From assembly GCA_937897625.1 (NCBI GenBank), contig CALCNZ010000260.1, positions 1-5,360 on the forward strand: a stretch of DNA of 5,360 nucleotides, written 5' to 3'. The position numbers were made by a program, and so were the translations under genes. The notes under the pieces are model-generated. The model saw only the letters and a program-made list of their open reading frames with translations, was not told where the DNA came from and did not search any database. Shown here one piece after another: positions 1-5,080 of the stretch. This DNA is from an uncultured Flavobacteriales bacterium (lineage in GTDB: Bacteria; Bacteroidota; Bacteroidia; Flavobacteriales_D; Sanyastnellaceae). Position 1 is the first letter of the stretch, and every line of letters starts with the position of its first letter.

Positions 1-1
1 T

Positions 2-949
2 ACCGACGATGCAGCGAAAGCAGCAAAGGGAATGGTGTTGAACATTATGATGCGCGGCATTAACTTGGAAGAGTATTCAGGATATTACGACACGCAATTG
101 GAGTATTCTTACAACGTAGATTTCAATCCACGCACCATGGTGGGAGACGATTACAGCAATCCACGTGAGCGTAACTACGGCAACAACCACATCGATGGAC
201 CTGAAGCACTTCACGGAACACACGTTGCAGGTATCGTAGGAGCTACGAACAACGGAACTGGAATGGATGGTATTTGCAAGACAGCTCAATTAATGATTAT
301 TCGTTGTGTTCCAGATGGCGATGAGCGCGATAAGGACGTTGCGAATGCGATTCGTTATGCAGCAGACAACGGTGCTCGTGTGATTAACATGAGTTTCGGT
401 AAGTCACACTCTCCTTACAAAGATGTAGTAGACGAAGCGGTGATGTATGCTGAATCGAAAGGAGTATTGTTGGTTCACGCAGCTGGTAACGATTCGAAAG
501 ATGTTGATGTGAAAGACAATTTCCCAACACCACGTTATTTAAACGGAAAGACTTGTTCAACATGGTTGGAAATTGGCGCAAGCGACAATTCAATTGATCA
601 CTTGTCGGCTGATTTCTCTAACTACGGCGACAAGACCGTTGACATTTACGCTCCAGGTGTAGATATCTACGCAACAATCTTAGACAACGGGTTCGGACCA
701 TTAAGCGGAACAAGTATGGCTTCTCCAGTTACGGCTGGTGTGGCTGCAGCTATTCTTTCTTACTATCCGAACCTTTCTGCAGTGCAAGTTCGTGACATCA
801 TTATTAAGTCAGGTATTTCTTACAAGAAGCACAAAGTAGTTATGCCAGGTGATGAAGAAAAGAAGATTAAATTCGGAAAGCTTTCAAAATCGGGAAAGGT
901 TGTAAACCTTTACGAAGCATTGAAATTAGCTGAGAAGATGTCGAAATAA
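2..949 (+). CDS. S8 family (subtilisin-like) serine peptidase, C-terminal part, 5' truncated by window
   Basis: The reading frame is open from base 2 to the TAA at 947-949, giving 315 visible residues; the first in-frame ATG (base 32) is internal, because the homologous region continues to its left. Seen directly: HGTHVAG with the catalytic His codon at 212-214, AAGND with the oxyanion Asn at 488-490, and GTSMASP with the nucleophile Ser at 713-715. The catalytic Asp should lie upstream of the window. The stretch before the His (VDFNPR, VGDDY, YGNN, GPEALHGTH) resembles the insert of long S8 peptidases I associate with Bacteroidota. The family is normally secreted and cleaves proteins by a Ser-His-Asp triad; the signal sequence is not visible. 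The protein ends about 75 residues after the Ser with a Lys-rich tail, and no type IX secretion (Por) C-terminal domain is seen. It is convergent with the minus-strand operon. The family call is secure; substrate and localisation are unknown. Confidence 0.95.
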   Translation, partial: TDDAAKAAKGMVLNIMMRGINLEEYSGYYDTQLEYSYNVDFNPRTMVGDDYSNPRERNYGNNHIDGPEALHGTHVAGIVGATNNGTGMDGICKTAQLMIIRCVPDGDERDKDVANAIRYAADNGARVINMSFGKSHSPYKDVVDEAVMYAESKGVLLVHAAGNDSKDVDVKDNFPTPRYLNGKTCSTWLEIGASDNSIDHLSADFSNYGDKTVDIYAPGVDIYATILDNGFGPLSGTSMASPVTAGVAAAILSYYPNLSAVQVRDIIIKSGISYKKHKVVMPGDEEKKIKFGKLSKSGKVVNLYEALKLAEKMSK

Positions 950-972
950 TTTTTTGATAGGCCAACGAAAAA

Positions 973-988
973 GGCCGCAGTTGCGGCC
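973..988. terminator. Bidirectional rho-independent terminator
   Basis: A GGCCGC / GCGGCC stem (973-978 and 983-988) encloses the loop AGTT. It is flanked by AAAAA on the left (968-972) and TTTTTT on the right (989-994), so both strands read as a GC hairpin followed by a T tract. It sits 23 bases after the protease stop on the plus strand. On the minus strand the CAP gene stop (995-993) lies only 4 bases before the stem. It is the only hairpin-plus-T-tract in the window and fits the convergent 3' ends. Confidence 0.9.
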
Positions 989-992
989 TTTT

Positions 993-1604
993 TTATTTGA
1001 AGTCAATTACCGAATGGTAAGTATACGTCTTGTGAGATCCGTTCTTAATTCCCACTTTAGAATAATAAGGAGTGAGGATAATCTTCCGATGTCCATGATT
1101 GGGAATGTTGTTGTCCACCATCAATTGCATAACAATATCCAGCGCTCCTTTGAAGCCGTAGCTGCAACATTCGCCGCTGTAACCCGATTTACAATTCTTT
1201 CTATTGTGTCCAATTTCTCCAGACTTGCCTGATTCAGAAGACCAGCATTTCGCTAATTCATACATAGCACTGTCGAACACCAAAGGCTTCATAGGCTTCA
1301 AGGCATTCAATTCTGAAATGAGCGAGTTTTTGTCTTTCGTATAAGAGGCATCATAGGCGAAGCCTGTTTTCTTTTCATCGTATTTCGCGACATAATTCTT
1401 CGCGAATTGCTTCGGATACATACGAGCGAGATTTATGAGCTTAATGACATTCTTTTCTTCAACAGACAAAACTGTAATAGATTTGGCGGTGTTTGCTGAG
1501 TCTAACTGCGCCTGTGTAAAGGCCTGTGCATAAAGGTTCGAGAACAGCCCACTTCCAACTACAACAAAAAGAAGTGAAAGAGTTTTAGCAATTTTTAATT
1601 TCAT
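993..1604 (-). CDS. Secreted CAP/SCP-domain protein (PF00188-like)
   Basis: This encodes 203 residues. The start is the ATG at 1604-1602, chosen because it gives a clean signal peptide (MKLKIAK, then a hydrophobic core at 8-24, with likely cleavage near LYAQA at 24-28) and because it forms an ATGA overlap with the transporter stop. The frame is open further upstream to 1754, but that part is a shadow of the transporter gene. The mature part matches the bacterial CAP fold: LINLAR (56-61), PLVFD (107-111), IGH with H133, GECCSYG with E145, DIVMQLMVD (156-164), GHRKIIL with H172, and a VIDF end. H133, E145 and H172 correspond to the usual CAP cavity residues. Bacterial CAP proteins are extracellular and mostly of unknown activity, so no enzyme role is assigned. 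Four cysteines (C120, C138, C146, C147) may form disulfides after export. It is the last gene of the operon, and its stop abuts the shared terminator. Confidence 0.88.
   Translation of the reverse strand: MKLKIAKTLSLLFVVVGSGLFSNLYAQAFTQAQLDSANTAKSITVLSVEEKNVIKLINLARMYPKQFAKNYVAKYDEKKTGFAYDASYTKDKNSLISELNALKPMKPLVFDSAMYELAKCWSSESGKSGEIGHNRKNCKSGYSGECCSYGFKGALDIVMQLMVDNNIPNHGHRKIILTPYYSKVGIKNGSHKTYTYHSVIDFK
1601..1604 (-). promoter_or_regulatory. ATGA stop/start overlap, transporter to CAP gene
   Basis: On the minus strand the bases read ATGA: ATG (1604-1602) starts the CAP gene and TGA (1603-1601) ends the transporter gene. There is no Shine-Dalgarno-like sequence in the preceding 20 bases (ATTAATACTCTTGTT), so initiation probably depends on ribosomes finishing the upstream gene. 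This overlap decides the start of the CAP gene. Confidence 0.85.
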
Positions 1605-2461
1605 AACAAGAGTATTAATGACAACAAACAGATCACCAATCCTTGGATTTTTCTGCGGTTCAATTTTTCCTTGAAAATAAAAACCGCGCCAATAGATCCA
1701 ATCACCAACACTAACAAATTGTTCACGGGTAATATTGTGCTCTCGGGCATCCAACCCAGGTGGTACAATTCAACAAGAAAGAAAATAGATCCGTAGTTCA
1801 CCAAGCCAAGCAAGGTTCCTGTGCCCATTTCCTTCAACGGGAAAGACTCTTTCTTGAAGGCCATTTTGTAAACAAGAATGCTTATCCCAATCATTCCCGC
1901 TCCCATGAAAGGCATGCAGGTGAACAACGAAAGCTCATTCTGATTGGTGGTGAAACTCTGAAAATACGCAATGCTGAAATCGACACTGGTGCTGCCGAGC
2001 ATGAGAATAACCGGATATAAAAGCATGTCCTTGTTGAACTTGCTCCTGCGGTCTACGCTGAAGAGATACAATCCGAACATGGCAATAACCAATGCCACCG
2101 CCTTCAACAATGTAATTTCTCCCTTCCCTAAAAAGGCCAAAGCAATAACCGCCAAGACCAACGACATCTTCGAACTAAGGGTGGCCATGGCTATTCCAGA
2201 CTTCTTGGCTGTAATGGCCATGAAGTAAAATACCGAAATGAAGAGACCTCCCATAATGAATCCAGCAACACTCCAAATTGGAAATTGCATGGCGCTTTGA
2301 AAGGCTTCTGAAACATTCGGAACGAAGAAAATTCCACAAGAAAACGCAACGATGTAGTTGAAGACAATAGTCTCAAAGATTTTCGCGCCAATGCGCTCGA
2401 AGTATTTGAAGAGCCAGTAGATAGCGGCGTTGGTAAGAACGCTTAAAATTAAATACATCAT
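1601..2461 (-). CDS. EamA-family (drug/metabolite transporter superfamily) membrane protein
   Basis: This encodes 286 residues, almost all membrane-embedded. About ten hydrophobic helices can be read, near 2-20, 30-48, 62-83, 94-112, 119-136, 146-165, 180-199, 212-232, 243-264 and 272-286. The pattern is a duplicated five-helix EamA unit. The first unit ends LAFLGKGEITLLKAVAL, then a helix and LYLFS; the second ends with FIFKEKLNRRKIQGL, the usual acidic/basic EamA signature before the last helix. The length is typical of the family. Substrates of EamA carriers vary and cannot be read from sequence. Some family members (RibN type) carry riboflavin, and this gene follows ribD with an ATGA overlap, so a flavin or a flavin precursor is a reasonable guess only. 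Two ATG codons are adjacent (2461-2459 and 2458-2456); the first gives the ATGA overlap and the second would touch the ribD stop by one base. Confidence 0.88.
   Translation of the reverse strand: MMYLILSVLTNAAIYWLFKYFERIGAKIFETIVFNYIVAFSCGIFFVPNVSEAFQSAMQFPIWSVAGFIMGGLFISVFYFMAITAKKSGIAMATLSSKMSLVLAVIALAFLGKGEITLLKAVALVIAMFGLYLFSVDRRSKFNKDMLLYPVILMLGSTSVDFSIAYFQSFTTNQNELSLFTCMPFMGAGMIGISILVYKMAFKKESFPLKEMGTGTLLGLVNYGSIFFLVELYHLGWMPESTILPVNNLLVLVIGSIGAVFIFKEKLNRRKIQGLVICLLSLILLL
2458..2461 (-). promoter_or_regulatory. ATGA stop/start overlap, ribD to transporter
   Basis: Minus strand ATGA: ATG (2461-2459) opens the transporter and TGA (2460-2458) closes ribD. A second ATG follows at once (2458-2456), so a ribosome finishing ribD meets two possible starts. 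No GGAGG-like sequence precedes it (GGTTACGGTAAACAA). Confidence 0.85.
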
Positions 2462-3489
2462 TTGTTTACCGTAACCGTGAGTAGATCTTCTCCAATATTT
2501 TTTTCTGAATAGGCTTTTCCCTCTTGCTTCGGAGCCTTCAAGCCGCGTTCTATTTTATTGTTGGAAGTGAATACGCGCATTTCGTCCCACATTCCACTTT
2601 CAATGAAAGTATTCAGTATACCTGCGCCGCCTTCCACCAAAATGCTTTGAATGTTCGCTTCGTGCAAGACACGCATCCATTCTTCAACACCCGATTTTTC
2701 AAGGGGAAGAATTTCGCAAGCATATCTTGGCGTAACATCTTTTCCTACCAAGGCAATGGTTCGTGCTTCGTTGTTGAACAACTGAAGCTCTTCCGGAAGA
2801 CATCCTTTTTCATCGATCACTATGCGAATGGGATTTTCGCCTTCAACCAAACGCACCGTCAATGCCGGATCGTCGTTCAATGCCGTTGTTGGTCCAACAA
2901 AAATAGCCTGTTCCAAACTGCGCCATTGATGCACCAACTGTCTAGATTCAGAAGATGAAATAGGGAAGGAGCCTCGCTCGTTTTCTTCACGAATCTTGTC
3001 CATGAATCCATCGGCGGTTTGGGCCCATTTCAAAATTATATACGGACGCTTTTTTTCGTGAAAGGTGAAGAAACGACGATTCACAAATCGACATTCATCT
3101 TCCAGAATTCCTTCAATGACTTCAACGCCGTGTGCTTTCAAATGTTCAATGCCTCGTCCGTTTACTTCGCTGAAAGGGTCGCGTGTTCCAATGACCACGC
3201 GAGGAATTCCCATCTCGGTAATGAGGTTTGCGCAAGGAGGAGTCTTTCCGAAATGTGCGCATGGCTCTAGCGTTACGTAGAGTGTGCACTCTTTCAAAAT
3301 GCTTTTGTCTTCCACATAACGAATGGCTTCCACTTCAGCGTGGGCTTCTCCGTAGGCGGTGTGATATCCTTTTGAAATGACTTTATCGTTGTGCACAATC
3401 ACGCATCCAACCATAGGGTTTGGGGCAACGTGTCCCATTCCGTATTGCGACAGCTCGAGCGCAATTTCCATGTATTCTTCGTGACTCAT
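2458..3489 (-). CDS. ribD: Bifunctional riboflavin biosynthesis protein RibD (deaminase/reductase)
   Basis: This encodes 343 residues, a normal RibD length. It acts in the cytosol on the second and third steps of riboflavin synthesis: deamination of 2,5-diamino-6-ribosylamino-4(3H)-pyrimidinone 5'-phosphate, then NADPH reduction of the ribosyl side chain. The N-terminal deaminase domain (about 1-145) carries APNPMVGCV (22-30), HAE (H50, E52) and PCAHFGKTPPC (C77, C86). H50, C77 and C86 are the expected zinc ligands and E52 the proton shuttle. The reductase domain (about 148-343) begins RPYIILKWAQTADGF, then LVHQWRS, GPTTALNDDPALTVR and ILVEGGAGILNTF (283-295), as in RibD/RibG proteins. Both halves appear intact. 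The start ATG overlaps the upstream flavoprotein stop. No FMN riboswitch was recognised before it or before the operon. No other riboflavin genes are in the window. Confidence 0.96.
   Translation of the reverse strand: MSHEEYMEIALELSQYGMGHVAPNPMVGCVIVHNDKVISKGYHTAYGEAHAEVEAIRYVEDKSILKECTLYVTLEPCAHFGKTPPCANLITEMGIPRVVIGTRDPFSEVNGRGIEHLKAHGVEVIEGILEDECRFVNRRFFTFHEKKRPYIILKWAQTADGFMDKIREENERGSFPISSSESRQLVHQWRSLEQAIFVGPTTALNDDPALTVRLVEGENPIRIVIDEKGCLPEELQLFNNEARTIALVGKDVTPRYACEILPLEKSGVEEWMRVLHEANIQSILVEGGAGILNTFIESGMWDEMRVFTSNNKIERGLKAPKQEGKAYSEKNIGEDLLTVTVNK
3486..3489 (-). promoter_or_regulatory. ATGA stop/start overlap, flavoprotein to ribD
   Basis: Minus strand ATGA: ATG (3489-3487) starts ribD and TGA (3488-3486) ends the HI0933-family gene. 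The bases before it (GATAAATTAGCCGA) contain no Shine-Dalgarno match. It supports both the ribD start and translational coupling. Confidence 0.85.
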
Positions 3490-4673
3490 TCGGCTAATTT
3501 ATCTGCAATTCCCTGCGCGGCAATCCATGCGGTGGTCCATGCGGCTTGAAAATTAAATCCTCCCGTTACCGCATCAATGTTCAACACTTCTCCAGCGAAA
3601 TATAAATTCGGAACGAGTTTGTGTTCCATGGTTTGAAAATTCACGTGCTTCAAATCCACTCCTCCGGCTGTCACGAATTCTTCTTTGAACGTACTTTTTC
3701 CTGTCATGGGAAGAACGCTTCGAGTGAGCGAGTTCGCCAATTCCTCAATGGCCTTGTTGCTGCTGTTGGCCCAGTCTTTTAGGAAGAGGTCGGCGCGTTG
3801 CAAGTGCCAGTTCCACAAGCGTGAAGAAAGTTGAAACGGGTTGAAGGTGACGCACATTTTCTTCGGATGACTCTCTCGAAGATCTTTCAATTCATCGAGT
3901 GTATCGTTGAACGATTGGTTGATCCAGTTGATGCGAATGTTCGCCTCGTAATTTTTTTCAGCGAGCGCAAGTGCACCGAAGGCAGAGGCTTTCAGCACAG
4001 CAGGACCACTCATTCCCCAATGGGTGATGAGGAGCGGACCGCTCGTTTTTATTTTGGTATCGAGAATTTCAAGCTGTGCAAGAGGCACAGAGATTCCTGA
4101 AAGTTCATGAAGCGATTTATCGTTTATGTGGAAGGTGAATAGGGAAGGGACACGCGGAACGCAAGGCACACCGTGGTTTTCGAGGTCTTTCCAAACGAGT
4201 TCGCTCGAACCGGCTGTCATTAAAACAGCGTCGTACGTTTGAAGGAACGAGAGGTCTGCAGCGTATTCGGTTTTAATTTGAACACCGAGCTTTTCCGCTT
4301 CATTCATGAAGCAATCGATAATGGTTTGCGATTTATTGGTGGAAGGAAACATGCGTCCGTCTTCTTCGGTATGTGTTTCCACGCCGCGATCGAGTAGCCA
4401 GTAAATCATGTTGGAAGGTTGAAACGAAAAGAACGGCGACAGCAATTCCTTTCCTCCACGCGGATAGAACTTCACCAATTCTTTCGGCTCGAAGCACGAG
4501 TGCGTCACGTTGCATCTACCTCCACCGCTCACTTTCACCTTGCTGAGCAGGTTTTTGCTTTTTTCAAAAACAATCACTTCCGCCTCTGGCAACAGTTCCG
4601 CCAAACGTATCGCACCGAACATTCCTGCTGCTCCTCCGCCAATGACTGCTATTCGTTTTCCTTTTCCGTGCAT
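3486..4673 (-). CDS. HI0933/YhiN-family NAD(P)/FAD-dependent oxidoreductase (flavoprotein)
   Basis: This encodes 395 residues from the ATG at 4673-4671. That start puts the nucleotide-binding strand at the N-terminus (KRIAVIGGGAAGMFGA, 6-21) and lies just downstream of a -7 promoter box; the frame extends to 4766, but the extra 31 residues would cross that box and the dyads. Family signatures seen: GxGxxG (11-17), the acidic end of the second strand (VFEKS, 35-39), KVKVSGGGRCNVTH (45-58), GRMFPS (106-111), THWGMSGPAVL (217-227), TAGGV (335-339), and LYFAGEVLNIDAVTGG (357-372) with NFQAAW after it. These match HI0933/YhiN proteins, which bind FAD; their physiological reaction is not established, so none is claimed. 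It is the first gene of the operon, followed by ribD with a 4-base overlap. Linking an FAD enzyme with a flavin-synthesis gene is notable but does not fix its function. Confidence 0.92.
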   Translation of the reverse strand: MHGKGKRIAVIGGGAAGMFGAIRLAELLPEAEVIVFEKSKNLLSKVKVSGGGRCNVTHSCFEPKELVKFYPRGGKELLSPFFSFQPSNMIYWLLDRGVETHTEEDGRMFPSTNKSQTIIDCFMNEAEKLGVQIKTEYAADLSFLQTYDAVLMTAGSSELVWKDLENHGVPCVPRVPSLFTFHINDKSLHELSGISVPLAQLEILDTKIKTSGPLLITHWGMSGPAVLKASAFGALALAEKNYEANIRINWINQSFNDTLDELKDLRESHPKKMCVTFNPFQLSSRLWNWHLQRADLFLKDWANSSNKAIEELANSLTRSVLPMTGKSTFKEEFVTAGGVDLKHVNFQTMEHKLVPNLYFAGEVLNIDAVTGGFNFQAAWTTAWIAAQGIADKLAE

Positions 4674-4690
4674 GTTAATTTTGTCTGTTG

Positions 4691-4698
4691 CAAAAGTA
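4691..4698 (-). promoter_or_regulatory. Candidate Bacteroidota -7 box for the flavoprotein-ribD operon
   Basis: The minus strand reads TACTTTTG, an exact match to the Bacteroidota sigma -7 consensus TAnnTTTG, 17 bases before the ATG at 4673. That implies a very short 5' leader. No -33 TTG lies at the usual distance: the nearest TTTG (4715-4712, inside a palindrome) leaves only 13 bases of spacer. The call therefore rests on the -7 box and its position. Confidence 0.5.
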
Positions 4699-4705
4699 CC
4701 ACATT

Positions 4706-4724
4706 GCGAAGCAAATTGCTTCGC
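4706..4724. repeat. 19-bp perfect dyad just upstream of the operon -7 box
   Basis: GCGAAGCAA and TTGCTTCGC are exact inverted 9-base arms around a single base at 4715. The dyad starts 7 bases upstream of the candidate -7 box and covers the place where a -33 element would be. It could be an operator for a dimeric regulator or part of a dispersed repeat; no specific regulator is recognised. In the minus direction no T tract follows, so it is not a terminator. Confidence 0.6.
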
Positions 4725-4785
4725 GAGGACGATTAGCATCGCGAGGGTCTTCGACGAAGGTTGCAAGCAACGAGGGTCTTTGACG
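4724..4785. repeat. Cluster of short dyads separated by CGAGG, with an imperfect direct repeat
   Basis: CGAGG occurs at 4724-4728, 4742-4746 and 4771-4775. Between the copies lie small inverted repeats: CGAT-TAGC-ATCG (4730-4741), CTTCG-A-CGAAG (4749-4759) and TTGCAAGCAA (4761-4770, arms TTGC/GCAA). A 15-base direct repeat, CGAGGGTCTT(C/T)GACG, appears at 4742-4756 and 4771-4785, 29 bases apart with one difference. With the dyad at 4706-4724 this makes a dense structured stretch upstream of the operon promoter. Its function is unknown. Confidence 0.6.
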
Positions 4786-4799
4786 TTTTTAATTATGCA

Positions 4800-4817
4800 T
4801 CCCGATAGCTATCGGGA
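4800..4817. repeat. 18-bp perfect palindrome abutting the tandem array
   Basis: TCCCGATAGCTATCGGGA is exactly self-complementary with no spacer. It ends two bases before the first 14-bp repeat unit. No T tract follows on either strand, so it is a poor terminator. It could be a protein-binding site or a copy of a dispersed palindromic element; copy number elsewhere in the genome cannot be judged from this window. Confidence 0.75.
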
Positions 4818-4819
4818 GG

Positions 4820-4943
4820 AACAACGCAGTTCTAACAACGTAGTTCTAACAACATAGTTCCAACAACATAGTTCCAACAACGCAGTTCCAACAACATAGT
4901 TCTAACAACGCAGTTCCAACAACATAGTTCCAATCACGGTTCT
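4820..4943. repeat. Tandem array, eight 14-bp units plus a degenerate ninth
   Basis: The consensus on the plus strand is AACAACRYAGTTCY. Units begin at 4820, 4834, 4848, 4862, 4876, 4890, 4904 and 4918, with no length change among them. Only positions 7, 8 and 14 vary, and every change is a transition: positions 7-8 read GC, GT, AT, AT, GC, AT, GC, AT. A ninth, 12-base copy (4932-4943, AATCACGGTTCT) is degenerate. The unit length is not a multiple of three, and the array lies outside any credible long gene. It sits between the 3' end of the zeta-toxin operon and the upstream region of the flavoprotein operon. Confidence 0.92.
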
Positions 4944-5080
4944 ACTTCTTGAATTTTTCCGTTAATGCTAATGACAATTTTAAGACCCAACGCTTTTTTA
5001 TTCTCTTTTAATTTTTGAGAAGAAATTTTCATTGCACGCTTAATAGTTTCTTTCAATGATTTGCGTTCAGCTTCACTCAT
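4934..5080 (-). CDS. Small basic protein overlapping the zeta-toxin-like gene; candidate antitoxin or partner
   Basis: This encodes 48 residues, from ATG 5080-5078 to TGA 4936-4934. It is not a recognised named family. The N-terminal 30 residues are charged and probably helical (MSEAERKSLKETIKRAMK, then a Lys-rich stretch). The end reads LKIVISINGKIQEVEP, which looks like a beta-hairpin around Asn-Gly. There are 10 Lys and 2 Arg against 6 Glu and no Asp. The start lies inside the last codons of the upstream kinase gene, an 8-base overlap in another frame, which is the main support that it is a real operon member. No Shine-Dalgarno match precedes it. A helix-plus-hairpin small protein next to a zeta-type toxin may be its antitoxin, but it does not look like classical epsilon, and the toxin-first order is not the usual one. 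The stop codon falls in the degenerate end of the tandem array. Confidence 0.6.
   Translation of the reverse strand: MSEAERKSLKETIKRAMKISSQKLKENKKALGLKIVISINGKIQEVEP

Noticed and set aside
1605..1754. Fifty-residue N-terminal extension of the CAP protein, in frame to 1754
   Set aside because: It lies wholly inside the transporter gene, would bury the signal peptide in mid-protein, and the ATG at 1604 fits both the signal peptide and the ATGA overlap.
2524..2958. Plus-strand ORF of 144 codons inside ribD
   Set aside because: It is antisense to the intact reductase domain and shows no recognisable motif; a reverse-strand shadow.
4674..4705. FMN riboswitch ahead of the ribD-containing operon
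   Set aside because: The predicted leader is only about a dozen bases and none of the conserved RFN-element segments is visible.
4674..4766. Thirty-one-residue N-terminal extension of the HI0933-family protein
   Set aside because: The extension crosses the -7 box and the dyads, begins at a TTG codon, and precedes the normal N-terminal nucleotide-binding strand of the family.
4800..4817. Terminator of the zeta-toxin operon
   Set aside because: A perfect palindrome without a loop or following T tract on either strand does not fit an intrinsic terminator.
4510..4857. Plus-strand ORF of 115 codons across the flavoprotein start and the repeats
   Set aside because: It is antisense to a clear gene for half its length and runs through palindromes and the tandem array; it resembles no protein family and has no promoter evidence.
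4848..4931. Promoter boxes inside the array (minus strand TATGTTGT in the AT-type units)
   Set aside because: Each differs from TAnnTTTG by one base and simply recurs with the repeat; nothing independent supports transcription starting there.
4820..4943. CRISPR array or plasmid-type replication iterons
   Set aside because: Units are contiguous with no spacers, so it is not CRISPR. The 14-bp unit is shorter than usual iterons, and no replication gene or AT-rich origin region is nearby.
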